Shown piece by piece: positions 49,861 through 62,470 of a stretch of 64,000 nucleotides of DNA. A program made the position numbers and the translations under genes. The stretch is from contig NC_087062.1 in assembly GCF_963678635.1 (NCBI RefSeq), forward strand, positions 8,730,193-8,794,192, in the 5' to 3' direction. Numbering within the stretch: the first letter of the stretch is position 1; every line of letters starts with the position of its first letter. The stretch is from Symsagittifera roscoffensis. Lineage: Eukaryota > Xenacoelomorpha > Acoela > Convolutidae. The notes beneath the pieces are model-generated. The model did no database searches and was not told the DNA's origin. It worked only from the letters and a program-made list of their open reading frames with translations.

Positions 49861-50710
49861 TTTCCTCAGAAGTTAGGGCCCTCGGAAAAAAACAAATATT
49901 CAAATTTTAACCATTTTTTAAATCTTTTTGGTCTTTGAAAAACTACCCGTCCAAATCTGAAGTATTTAGTTCAATCTAAAGAACGGTTTGTGGGAAAGTT
50001 CCCTGCATATTTGGCTATGATTTTTGACCATTTTTGATTTAATTGTTTCTCAAAAGCTCGACTCCCAAATATGAGGTTTTGGGCTCAATCAAAACAATCT
50101 GATGTAGAAAGCGCCCCTGCATAATCGATTAAGCCCATTTTTTTCTATTACAAATGTTAGGGCCGTCGGAAAAGACATTTTTTAACCGTTTTTTTTTTTT
50201 GAAACTTTGAAACTGATTGACTTTTTTCAAAAACTACCCTCTGTAATCTGAGTTTTTGCGCGTAATTGAGATAACAGTTTGTGTGAAAAGGTACTGTATA
50301 AGCGGCTACGGTTTTTCACAAATAGGTTTTTCGAAGATTTTTCAAATATGCTACTGTATAAGCGAAAATGTTTTTCACAAATAAAGCTTTGGTTCTCGGA
50401 AAAAAAAGCTTTTCGATTTATTGAAATCTTTTTGGAAATTTTTTGACTTCTCTGGAAAACTACCCGGAAAATTCTGAAATTTATTTGGTCAATCGATAAA
50501 CTCGGTTTTGGAAATCTCTCTGCTAACGTGGCAACGACCTTTTTTGCAGCAATAAAGCTGTTGTTTTTGGGAAAATCAAGTTTTTGAACTTTTGACCGTT
50601 TTTGGAAACTTTCTGACTTTTTTTTATAAACTACCCTGAGGTTCAATCGAATAAAACGGTTGCGAGAATTTTTTCTGTAGAAGCGGCTCCCTAAGTTTTT
50701 GTCTTCGTTA
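49860..50710. repeat. degenerate tandem repeat, about 175-bp unit
   Basis: Four to five units share the order GTTAGGGC(C/T)-CGGAAAA, TTTTGACC-GTTT, AAAACTACCC, CAATC-AAA-CGGTTT and a TGTAGAAGCGGCT-like end. AAAACTACCC occurs at about 49,931, 50,233, 50,458 and 50,628, with a variant near 50,053. Confidence 0.65.
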
Positions 50711-52640
50711 GGGATTCAATTTCTTTTAAATTTTTGCTCTTTTTTTAGCAGAGAAACAACTATGGTTTTGGGCATTGGAATTTAAAATTGCCTTATTCAT
50801 CTCACATCAGTATAACAAAGTTATCATAACAGCTACCTCCAGTTTTAGCTACGCCCATCTTTTATCGAGACATACGGAAGTCTTAGTTCTAGTTTTTTTT
50901 CAACACTTTTTAATTTTTTTATTTTTGTGCTGTATCGCAAGTGATGCGAAGCTGCGTTTCGCTTCTGTGTAAAAACTACTTTATCTCAAACATTTTTTGA
51001 GCATAGCGCACAAGATTCGGTGATGCAGCTATTAACGCTCACTTCTACTAAACCGATTTCATTTGTGAGAGAGGTGTTGTAAGTCTTGAATAGACGTTTT
51101 TTCCCCTAAATCTGCTAGAAATTAATTTTGATGTATAATGAAACCTCAGTAATGTATAAACCGTTTCTTTTTTCTCTGATGTTAAGATGCTCGCTTTGGT
51201 AGCCTTGAATATGGGGCTTAAATTCCGCCTAGAACTGAAATTTTTTATACCTGGAAAAATTTGTGTTTTCGGACTATCCTTTTTCTGCTTATTTTTGTTG
51301 GGCTTATTTTTAAAGCAGAGACTATTTGTGAAAGTTTAGAAAGTTTACGCATATTCAGAGTGCCGTATCTTATTTTTGTGAAGAGGTTATCATCTTAGGA
51401 CCAGCACGAAAATTAACAATCAAATAAGTAAGAAGTGAAAAGCTTCATTCCTAAACCACTTCGCGATTTCGGAAAAGCTCTTGACAAAAAAACAATGCAC
51501 CATCTCTGATTTTTTGAATGATCAATTTTGAACCAGTTTGTGACTCAATTCTTAATTACTTATAAAAATTTTGGTTTTTTTCTTCAAATTTTTGTGAATC
51601 AAATTTACTAATCTTTTTTATAAACAATTTTTTTTTATGTAAGACTTTCTCCTATACTTTTCAATTTTTGTTTGTACCAAAGCACCTTCTTAAACTTTTA
51701 GTTCGCTTCTAGCCTATCACTCACAATTAAATTTCTAGCTCTAAGTGAAATGTCAATTGATGAGTTTTCTATTTTTTAATAACCCAATCACAGGATTGAC
51801 AACTTGTCTGTAATAAAACATTTCCATTAGAAGTTTTCCTTCGTAATCTAGCCCAGATCTTGCTTTAAACTGATTGCAAAATATGAATCACAAACCATTT
51901 AGATTTCATAACTAGCCCCTAAATATTTTTCGTTTACATATTTTAACATATTTTGAATTTAATAAAATGCAGTCGGTCTCTTGGAAAGAAGACTAACTAT
52001 ATTTCAAGTAAAGTAGGACTAAAAATCACTATTGGAATAAAGAAATGTACAAACCTATCTGGTCGAGATTTGAGAGCATGACGTCGACTCAATCAAACTA
52101 CTTTAAGTTGCAAAAAATTGGAACAGACAGAACTAATTAAGAAAAGCCATCCGCCTATTTCAACCAATTTTGCATGTATATTCGATTTTTTAGGCGGCCT
52201 CGAGATACACTTTTAGTCTTCAATAATGATCTTTATGCAAAAATTTTCTATAACAGGGCATTTGCTCTGTTTCAAGAATTTTGTCTGATTTGGCACTCTC
52301 TTTAATCTATGATATAAAAAGTCGAGAATATCTCACAAGAACACGACGCCAGCGTTTGCTTCATTCATTGGTGAGAACAAAACAGCCAGAAAAAATCAAA
52401 AGACGCAGAGAAAGTACAACCATGTTCGGCCAGAAGATTGTTTTTTGTTAAATCAAGCACGCCCGTTTCCAAGTAATCAATCGGCTCTACATGAAACATT
52501 TTTGGTTTTTCATACCTTAAGCCGATTAACAAAAACCTGCCATTCAAACACTGAAACTTTTGTTCTTCGGTTGAGGTTGAAGAAAATTTTAAATTACTTT
52601 GTTTGATCTATAAGTAAATGTTTGATCTATAAGCGAGAAA
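50711..52640. other. intergenic DNA, no gene seen
   Basis: AT-rich. It holds one copy of the dispersed TGTATCGCAAGTGATGCGAAGC...TTCTGTGT motif at 50,930-50,972. A 40-bp fragment resembling the 5' end of the intron 2 LINE (GCAAAAAATTGGAACAGACA) lies at about 52,107. Confidence 0.5.
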
Positions 52641-53420
52641 TTTATTTTTTTCCAATCCAATTTATGAGCTTGAGCAATCAATCTTTGAAACGTTTCAAGT
52701 TGTTTTCATTGCTTAATCGATAGCAAAAAGCATAAGTTTTTTCACGGAACCGATTGAGTGATACAATTTTGAAAAAAAACTCAGGTTGTTTCACAGCAAG
52801 TATCGATCAGCAAAAGTGTTTTAAGCAAGCTACTGAACAACAAAACCTTTAGGAACTCCATGCTATTTTGATAAATGAACCGATTGAGAAAAAGTTAATT
52901 GTTCGCAAGTAAACTACTGAGAAATAAATCAAGCAAGCTTATAAGCAATTAAAAAGTTTCAGGCCGTTGTTATAACCCAAATCGGTTCAGGGAAAGAAAC
53001 AACAACAATTTGTTCAACCTCAAATTGTGATCATAGCTTGAATCTATTCAAAAAAAGTATAGGTTTTTTAAGCTATATTTTGAGTTTAGAACAGTTTTAA
53101 AAAATTTAAATTTATTTTCAGATCCTGAAACGATTTTCAAATATTTTAGGTTTTTTACCAAGGCAATCATGCAATAAGCTTTGAAATTTTTAAACTTACT
53201 CCACAAAAAAATTGAATTTTATCAATGAATTTATTGAACATTATCCTTTTCAAACGTTTTCATGTTTCATTGCATAGCAAAAACATATCCGGTCAATCAC
53301 AAACAAAATTTTAGCATTTCATGGTTTATATCTGTGATGGAAAATTTGCATGCGTAAAAAGTCCATGTTTATTTACTCCAGCCAATTTTATGTATCATCG
53401 GTCTCATTGATTACTTATAA

Positions 53421-53494
53421 ATCATAAAAATTAAAGATTATTACATACATATATATGAATAGATATGTATGTAATAATCTTTAATTTTTATGAT
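53421..53494. repeat. perfect 32-bp inverted repeat (hairpin, 10-base loop)
   Basis: The arms are 53,421-53,452 and 53,463-53,494, exact reverse complements around the loop ATATGAATAG. It could fold into a long cruciform or RNA hairpin. No target duplication or coding sequence is associated. Confidence 0.9.
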
Positions 53495-53544
53495 TTTTAG
53501 GATCGTTAACTATTCAATATTTTTCTTAATACGAGCTCTCCTAA

Positions 53545-53660
53545 GGACTAGCATGCCCGTTTCTCCAATATCAATAGTCTCGCAGAAGACTAGCACGCCT
53601 GTTTTTAGTTAATCAATCGGCTTCTGTTAAAACTAGCACGCCCTTTTCAATTAATCAAGC
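53545..53660 (+). repeat. short tandem repeat, about 45-bp unit
   Basis: Three units carry CTAGCACGCCCGTTTT followed by AATTAATCAATCGGCTT-like text (about 53,549, 53,590 and 53,633). A lone unit lies at about 52,456. Confidence 0.65.
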
Positions 53661-56600
53661 GACTTGCAAAAAAGGACTTGTTCTGAGCAAATTTTTCATG
53701 CAATTGAACTTTGAACAACTTCAAGTTACTCCTTATCAAAAATCGTGGATTGCAAAAACTTTTCAAGATTTTTCAGGCCGACTGTTCATTCAAGCAAACT
53801 GTTCAAGGTGTTCTGTTCGTTTTAAGTGAACTTCAGCTTAAGCAGTTTATCAAAAAATTTTCAGGGCAGGTATTCAAGTATTAACATTTAGATTTTTTGA
53901 GCGATTTCTCATCGTGAATCAGATTGAAAAAATCAAAAATTTCTCTCTCTCTCGGCAAAACAATCTAAAAACCAAAAATTTTTTTTAGTTTTTTATACTT
54001 TTAACTGATGAGAAAAAAGTTAATTTTTATAAACCTACCATTCAAGCAGTTACAGGTTTATTTTTGTTTCAAGTTAAATTATAGCGTGAATTGGGTCGCA
54101 ACAAAACTGAAATTTATAGGAGCAAAGATCTTCGAAACCTTTGAATTTATTTGAGGGAAATAATCGGTTCAGCAAAACCTCGAGTTTTTCTGTGCCAATT
54201 AACCAAGTATTTGAAAGTTTAAATAATTTGAAGTAAATGTTTGAATCAATGAACGAGAAATTGAGTTTTTGAAGCACTTTTAGGAGCTTTACCAAAAATC
54301 TTTGAAATGTTTCAAGATATTTTCATTGCAAAAATCATAAATCTTCAGAACACTTCAGGTTGTTTACCAGCAAGAATCGGTCAGCGGCACTTTTTTCAGC
54401 AAAATAGTGAACAACAAAACTTTTGAATTTTAATCTTTATCAATAAGTGAATCGATTGAGAAAAAGTTATTGGTTCTCAAGCAAGCTCATGAACAAAAAA
54501 ACCTCCAAGCTCATGAGCAATTTTTTAATTTCAAGTATTTTTCATTAGCTAAACTGATTCAAACAAATTTCAAAGTTTAAAAGCAAGCGATTTTACTTTA
54601 ACAAGCGTTAACACTTTAAAACTTTTGAAGCTTTTTCTTACCGTAAATCGGATTGAAACAAATAATCAAAAATTTTCTTAAGCAGGACATTCTGGAAGAC
54701 AGCTCTAAACATTTTGAAATTTTTGTGGTTTTTCATAACATGAACTGATTGGGAAAAAGTTTAATTTTATAAGCCTGCCATTTTAGCAGTTAAGTTATTT
54801 TTGTTTCACTGATAGTTTTCAAAATATTTTATAGTAGTGAAGATCCTCAAAACTCTTGAATTTTGTTAATAAAAAAAGTCGTTTCACCAAGCCTCGAGTC
54901 ATCAAATTACTCTAAGTAAAAAGTTCAATCTATAAACTAAAACTGAAAAATTTCAATTTATTTTATGAGCCTTAGCAAAAAATCTTTGAGCTTTTCAAGT
55001 TGTTTTCATTAAGTAATTGATTGCAAAATGCATAAGTCTGTTCACGGAATCGATTGAGGTTGAAATTTTACAATATTTCAGGTTCTTTTGCAGAAACAAT
55101 TGGTCAGCTGCAATTTCGTAAGCAAGCTACTGAACAATAAAACTCTTGTGATTTTCAAAATGTTTTAATAGTTGAATCGATTGAGACAAATTAACTGTTC
55201 TCACGCAAGCCTATGAGCAATAAATCAAGCAAGTTCATGATAAATTGAAAAACTTCAAATAGTTCTAATAGCAGAAATTGTTTCAATGACCTTTCATTTT
55301 TTTTTAAAAGTTGTTGATTATCAGATTTTGAGAAAAGCATAGTCTTCTTTCAAGTAAATTTTTAAAAAATGAACTTAAAAATTTCTCAAAAAAATAGTTG
55401 GCCAATAAATTAAATTTTATTAACCAGGCTTTCGAGCAAGATGTTTTTGATATTTTGAATTTTTTCTGAACAAAATGTTGTCCGCGAAATTTTTTCAAGC
55501 AAGCTGTTGAGCAAAAACGTTTTGAACTAACGGTGTAACAGAAAAAAATGAAAAAAATGAACAAAATTATCCGGTCACTCGCAAACTTATTTTGAGAATT
55601 TCATTGCTAATGATTAGAAAACTTTAGACTCGGCGAGGAACGACATTGTTGTCATATCATCCACAAAATAGTACCCTAACTTTTTGGATTTTTTTTTCTG
55701 AATCGACAAAAACGTAAAACATTTCGGTAAACCTATGATGAAATATTTGTCAGCAAACAGACACCATGCTTACTTCTGCTTAAGTCAAGTGTTTTCGTTC
55801 TCAGCTATTGAGTAATATGAAGGAAAATGATTTAAATTTTTTTATAATATCTAAGAATTTATGATTTCTTAATCCGTTTATTTAATCAAAACCACGAGCT
55901 CGGTTAAAAGTAAAAATTGGCATTAAAATGACATCCCAAATATCTATTTTTCTTAACAAGAAGCTTCTAAAGAGTTGTTGGCATCGGTATTGCATTCCTT
56001 AATATCGCTCCGTCAGCATGCAAGTACGAGTACAAAAATTTGAGGTCAAAAAAGTACTGTTTGAAGCTTACAACATTTTTTAAAGAGTGCAAAATTTGAA
56101 ATATTTGTTGAGACTTCTTGCCTACTTCTGCCAAAATGATGTATCCTGGTTCCCATTTATTGAGTAATAATGAAGAAAGAAAAAATTTTTTTTTATATTC
56201 TTTTTGAAGTATCAAGAATGTAGGTTTTGTTAAAACTTCTAATTGTTGCAAGCTCGAGTAAAATTAGAATTGGCATGAAAATGACAATCCTAATTTCTAC
56301 TATTTCATACCAACGAGAAATGTCTTACTTGTCTAGTGTCTAAAGAGTAAAATTTTGGCATTGGTTTGAATCTGAAACATCAACCTGCCAGCATTAATTT
56401 TTTAAATAAGTTTTACACATGTTTTGAGAGATTCGTAAAGTGGTATTTGTCTTTCAAGCTACGAGTTTCTGGAATATCAAATTTAAACGCTAAATCGCCA
56501 ACCTAAAACCTCACCCTCCGTGACATGCAGCTACGGAACAAACTTTCAAAATATGCTTTTTTGATATTTTTTTTCAAGTTTCTAGATGTTTTAATAGTTG

Positions 56601-57369
56601 AATCTTTCGAGACAAAACTAATTGTTCTCAAACAAGCTCATTAGCATTAAAACCAGTAAGATCATGAGCAATCCAAACAATTCAAGTCGTTCTGTAGAGT
56701 CCAAATTTTTTCAAGGATTTTTCAATTTTTTGAAGCATGGATTCAACAACAACACATTGCTGATTTTCAGGTTGTTTTCATGGGTTGAATCCATTCGAGA
56801 AAAGTTAACTTTTTTTCGAGTAAGTTTATAAACATAAATTACGAAATTTTCAAATTGTTTTCAGATCCTAAAACGGTTTGCGAATGACTTGAATTTTTTG
56901 CCCAGGCAATTGAGTAAGATACTTTGGAAATTTTGATTGATTAATAAAAAAACAGTCTACGAAAAGTTTTTCATGCAAGCTATTGGGAATTAAACTTTTG
57001 AAGTTCGTCTCATAGCGTAATAGAAAGAAACTAAATTATTCAATCACTCAAAAACAGATTTTGAGCATGTCATCGTAAATATTTATTAGTACTTGGACTC
57101 GCTCGGCAAGGACGGTCATTTGGGCATATTAAATGACAAAAGCGTACTATAAATGTTTGGATTATGATTTCTAATCAAAAAAACCGCAAAAAAATTAGTA
57201 AGCGTGTGATAAAAGATTTGCCAGCTAAAGACTACATGCTTACTTCTGCCAAATTTATGTATCATTGACAATAGTGTACTCTAGATATATGGATTATTTT
57301 TTCGGAATCGATAAAACCCCGAAAGATTTTAGTTAGCCTGTGATAAAAAAAAATCGAGTTAAATAATTC

Positions 57370-58115
57370 ATCATTAATGCGTGCTGCGTTGCCGCACGCT
57401 GCTCTGTTTTACGCTGTCCTGCCTCTACTGGCCTTTTGCTGCCCTGGCCCTCCTAGTTTTCCCTTTTCTGCTTTTCCTTGCCCTATCCCTCCTTGCTCTA
57501 CGCTACCCTGCATTACGCAGCCCCTAGTTGCCTTACGCTTCACTGGCTGTCGTTACGCTACGTTAACATTCCTTGTCGTGTCCTGAGTTACACCACCCTT
57601 CCACACCGTGGTTTCCGCTGCCCTGACTTACCTTACAGTGCCTTGCCCCTACCTACCCATGCTCCGCCTTGCGTTAAGCTTGTTTGCCCTGTCTTGCCTT
57701 GCGCCGCCCTACATCTCCCCCATGTGCGCTACTGTTGCTTGCTTCACGCTGCCCTGCGTTATCTAGCCGTGCCCCTCCTCGCTTCGCGTGTGAAAAAACA
57801 ATGCTGGCTAAACATTTGGCCTTCACACACCTTATCTTGATATTTATTCGGACCTCGGATGAAAAAAAAAATTCAAGATTGCTCATGTTTTTCTCTTAAA
57901 TATGGTCCCTGACGACTTTCACTAAGCATTTTTTGGGAAAAAAATTGCTCAAACGTTGGGCCCAAAGAGTTTTTTGCGTTAAATTAATTTAGAGCCCATA
58001 AAACGATTGGCCCCTTGCCTTGCGCTGCTTTGCTTTGCTTTACACTGGCCTGCCCTCCTCGCCTTGCGCTGCCCCGCTCTTCTTTTTTCTGCGCTTCCAG
58101 GCCTTACGCTACGCT
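57370..58115. repeat. CT-rich, CCTTGCGCTGCCCTGC-like degenerate minisatellite
   Basis: Two GC-rich blocks (57,375-57,790 and 58,010-58,115) are built of drifting 10-16-base phrases such as CTTGCGCTGCC, TTACGCTGCCCTGC and CTCCTCGCC. They are strikingly unlike the AT-rich surroundings. The open frames inside are composition artefacts. Confidence 0.65.
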
Positions 58116-58449
58116 GCTTGCCCCTCGCAGTAAAAAGAACATGTAATGAAAACTGTGGATTCTCATAATTGTGCTTCGACCATGCGCTGATTTCAACTCT
58201 AGGCTCTTTTTCACTTCAATAACCCCCCCCCCCTCCCCCACACAAACACACGCACACATTTGACTTTCAGTTTTGAAAAACTGTTTTAACGATTTCATAA
58301 TGTAATGAAAATTCGCATGTTGGACAAATTAATTATTGTGAACAGATTTGTTCTTTATACCTAGCAATATCACGCGTTTAGCCGTAATCACACGTAAAAA
58401 AACCAAGAATAATGAAAGTTTGAAATGAGGGGGGAATGGAAAAGAGCCA

Positions 58450-60195
58450 TCAATCTGTTAAATTGTACAATTTAACAATGGTACCATCAGTCAGTAGCAT
58501 GTTCGGGGGAGGCGGGGGCAGACACTTCTGTCTTTCAGGGTTCGACCCCCTGCCGACCCAAAGGGTCCCCTTCTGTACTATTATGAGAAATCCGCTTTTG
58601 GCTGACGGGCCCAAAATTTTTTCCTAAGAAGACTTTGGTGCCCATATTTACTTATTTTGAGGGGGAAGCGCGCGCCGATGAAACGCAGTTTTTGTAGTCA
58701 AAGTTTTCCAAAAAAAGACTAAAAACGTGTTTTTGTTCTGTGTTTTCAAAACAATGCTGGCCCCTCCCCATCGAGAAAAACCGGCCCCTCCCATTCGAGA
58801 AAATTCTAGATCCTCCTCTGCTATCGGTAAAAGTGTTCCAGCGGGACAATTGGAACTTTTTCTGGATATGGCAGAGTTCGATCGCGAAATCTGGATACAT
58901 ACATTTTGAATACCGAGGTCGCGAACGTATAGTCGAGTCGTCTCCGTTTCGGTCCTTAAATTTCGCGATGGATCACTTCGGATAAATGATTCGAATTAGT
59001 CAAAGGCATGGAATATAGATAAACTACGCAAATTTATTTCAAAAGAGCTGCAAATTTTGACCCAGACCAGAAAAAAAAACAGAAAATAACAGAAAAAACC
59101 AAGCCAAACAATGCGATCAGTATTTTGTTCTGTGCATTTCAACGTCATGATAATTGCAAAAATTAAAGTTTTGGGCGAATAAGTAATAAACTGTCTCGAA
59201 AGTCAGGACATGCCAAAAATTTGTCGACAAAATCTGGACAGAAGTCGCAGACCTCGACCCGGTAAGCGTGATAGGGGGATGTCCCGCGAAACTAAAAGAG
59301 TCCTGATGGAAAAAGTGTGTCAAAAAAAACTTTCAGTTTTTTTGCTTCGATGGTATCGGTGCAAAAAAGATATTTGGGTCCCGAAAATGTAGATGGATCA
59401 CTGAAAAGTTTTTTTTGCGCTTAAACTTTTCGGAAACAGGTTGACCATTTAATTTTCTGTGTTAGTTTTGAAAATATTCAGGAGATCGCAGGACTCATCG
59501 TTCACATTTCATACTTATCGGTTTGTGAGACCCCTTTTTGTGATTAACTTTTATTTTTGCGATTATCATAATCTATAAATGCACAGTGAACAAAATAATG
59601 ATCGCGGTAATTAGATTAGCTAAATTTTGTGTTATATTCTGTTTTTTTTTCCAGGTCTGAAAAAAAACTTGCAATTAGCATAGTTTTCTAAACCTTCTTT
59701 ACTTTGTTCATCCAATTCGACTCAAGCTGACTATACATTCGCGATTCCGATGTTCATAATGTATGTAACCAAACATCGTGATCGAACTCTGCCATTTTCA
59801 GAAAAATCTCTAATTGTCTCGATGGATCTACTTTTACCGATAGCAGGGGCCGACCTGCTTTGATTTTTCGGAGAGGGGCGGAATTTCAAAGAATTTCGGA
59901 CAGTTTTTGCCGACTTTTTTTTAGATCGACCAAATTTGTTTTCCGAGCTCTCCCCAGAGCACTAAATTTGTTCTGTTATGGCCAAATTGCAGCGCAAACT
60001 GATTTTGGCCACAGTTTTGAAAAAAGGCCAAAAAGGCGTTTTTCGACGTTTTATGAATATTTTTGACCAAAAAATTTAATTTTTTTTTGGATAGCGCTTC
60101 CTTCTCATTTGGACCCCCCCCCCCCCACTTTCCGCCCCTCTAAATCCGCTACTGACCGATGGTACAGTTATTAAATTGTACAGTTGCACGGATTG
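58450..60195. mobile_element. foldback element of about 1.7 kb with long inverted arms
   Basis: The left arm reappears inverted on the right in successive matching blocks: ATTAAATTGTACA with GGTACCATC (58,458/60,165), GCTATCGGTAAAAGT (58,818/59,830), ATGGCAGAGTTCGATC (58,866/59,790), TTTTGTTCTGTGCATTT (59,122/59,590) and the GATAATTGCAAAAAT block (59,147/59,560). The loop lies near 59,330. hAT-MITE-like sequence lies in both outer ends. There is no transposase. Confidence 0.7.
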
Positions 60196-60529
60196 ATCCC
60201 TAATTATACAATATTGTGACAAATTACATGATCTTTTTTTAGATTGTAAAAGCGTGTTATACTCCGTAAAGTCAAACAAAGTGGTACCAAGTCCGCAAAC
60301 ACCAATAAAGTCAAAAACAGACAGGGTGCGTCTCAAAATATATCAAAAACTGACATTGTTTGACTCAAAAAATTGAAAACGGACAATTTTCGACTCATGA
60401 GTCAAGCTTTTCTCATCCCGGGTTGACTGTCAAACAAAATCGATTTTTTTTTTCGAAAAACTCCTGAAACGATTTCCACCGAAATGTTTTTCTTTGCACA
60501 AACACAGTTGTAATGTTTTTTTTTGGTCG

Positions 60530-61070
60530 TAAAAACTTTGGTTAGAAAATAGTCGAAACGTTTCGTCTCAGTTGAACACAGTCGAAATTCTTTTTTTTCG
60601 GTTGAACTTGTTGGAAACGTTTCTCCTCGGTCGAGCATAGTCAAAATGCTTTTTCTTGGTCGAACTTGTTCAAAGTGTTCTTTCCTTGGTCGAACACAGT
60701 CGAAACTCGTTTTCTCGGTCGAATTCGGTCCAAATGTTTTGCCTCGGTTAAGCACAGTTTCGTTTTTCTTCGATCAAACTTAATCCAAACGTTTCTCCTC
60801 GGTCAAACACAGTCGAATTGATTTTTCTCAATCGAACTTAGTCGAAACGTTATTCCACGGTCGAACACAGTCCGCATGCTTTTTCTCGGTCAAACTTAGT
60901 CGAAGTTTTTCACCTCGGTCGAATACAGTCGAAATGCTTTTTCTCGGTCAAACTTGTCGAAATGCTTTTTCTCGGTCAAACTTGTCGAAACGTTTCGCCT
61001 CGGTCGAACCAAGTCGAAATGCTTTTTTCTCGGTCGAATTGGCTCAAAAACTTTCTTCGCGGTCATTAAG
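60530..61070. repeat. tandem minisatellite, about 30-bp unit
   Basis: Repeats of TCGGTCGAACACAGTCGAAA and TTTTTCTCGGTCAAACTTAGTCG alternate over more than 15 units. The 30-base period is a multiple of three, so minus-strand frames stay open (117 codons at 60,402-60,755), but no protein function is implied. Confidence 0.8.
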
Positions 61071-61309
61071 TAAACAAATGCGAACCATGTTTTTGACGAT
61101 TTTCAAGAATTCATAAATTTTGGAGCAACTTAACTTTCCCCCTTACCTATGGTATCTACTAAAGAATCTCCTTCCCAAAAAATGAATACAGTAAATTAGC
61201 ACTAAAACTTGCATTGAGAAATCGAATTCTACTGTGTTCCGATTGGTAGAAAAATCATCCATTTTGATCTACTTAACAATATCGTCCCTTTTCCCCTCCC
61301 GGGTTAACG

Positions 61310-62470
61310 TCCATAAAAGAAAAATGCTTATCATGCAGTTTCATATATGGCGACTATGGAGAAAATGCTTATCATACAATTTTTATACAAAATTTTAAAA
61401 CTGTATTAAAGGTTTTTAAAGAAACATTTCTGTTCTATTTCCCTCTTCTGAATCCTTCTGGTCAATAAAAAAATGATTTTTTTGATAAAAAAATGTTTTT
61501 CATACATTTTTCATGTATGAAAATTGTATGATAAGCATTTTGCGATAGAAAAAATAAAATCCTCACAAATCCTTAAAAAGCTTTCTGGAAATCTTTTAGT
61601 AAAATTAGAAAGGATATTTATTGGAAAAAAGCGTGTTAATTCTCAAAAACATAATTTTAACTTGGTCAAAAAATGCTCATCATATTCTTTTCATATATGA
61701 AAATTGTATGACAAGCATTTTGCTATCGAAAAATAAAATTAATTTAACGATACTTCTGGACGACTTTATATGATTTCAAAAAAATTATTGAGAGAATGCG
61801 TTTTGACTCTCGAAAACATGACTTTAATTTTGGTCGAGAAAAAGGCTATCATATTATTTTCATACACGAAATTTGTATGATAGGAAAATTGAAAATTGTT
61901 ATAGAGCAAAAGTCTTCAAAATCCTGAAAATATACGTTTTTGAGCAACTTTAAATATTTTTAAAAAGGATAATTGAGTAAAGAGGGCGTTTCGACTATAA
62001 AAACATGATTTTAATTTTGGTCAAAAAATTGCTTAGCATATTATTTTCATATATGAAATTTGTATGATAAGCATTTTTCAAAAAAAAAACGTTTACCATT
62101 CAAACGACTAGTTACATTTCAGATCAAATGGCCTTAAAAGAATTAAATAAGAACATCTTCTTATAAGCAGCATTTTCAGCGTCAAAAACATTATTCAATT
62201 TTTGGCGTAAAAAATGTTTATCATCAAATTTTCAATAATGAAAAATCAATGATGAGCTTTTTCCATAGAAAAAAATAAGAAACCACAATCAAACAAACAA
62301 TTATCTGGATACTTTCAAATTAGCCTAAAGTGATTTCATAAGATTAATTGTATTTTGAATGAATGACAGCAGTATGATTTTAATTTTATAATAAAAAAAA
62401 ACTTTTATAATTTTCATATATGAAATAGTATGTCAAGTCATTTTCCATTATCAAAAATCAGTCCATTCAA
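61310..62470. repeat. degenerate satellite, about 183-bp unit
   Basis: The landmark TTTCATATATGAAA-TTGTATGATAAGCATTTT recurs at about 61,510, 61,690, 61,862, 62,050, 62,232 and 62,420, at intervals of 172-188 bases. An inverted variant (AAAATGCTTATCAT) is at 61,321 and 61,364. Each unit contains a small palindrome. Confidence 0.75.

Larger units (their letters stand above)
52640..57260. repeat. long-period degenerate satellite-like array
   Basis: Blocks such as TTTGAAACGTTTCAAG, AATCGATTGAGAAAAAGTTAA, CAAGCTACTGAACAA and AAGCTCATGAGCAAT recur in the same order near 52,690, 54,300, 54,980 and 56,580. A second set (CATGCTTACTTCTGCC with a preceding TCGGCRAGGA block) recurs at 55,590-55,790 and 57,060-57,260. 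The best-defined period is about 690 bp (53,910 to 54,620; 54,300 to 54,980). Confidence 0.6.

Noticed and set aside
57377-57886. Several overlapping ORFs in the CT-rich block
   Set aside because: Open frames arise because the pyrimidine-rich sequence lacks stop codons; the predicted peptides are low complexity.
60530-61070. CRISPR-like array
   Set aside because: The repeats are contiguous and diverged with no unique spacers, and the host is a eukaryote; it is a minisatellite.
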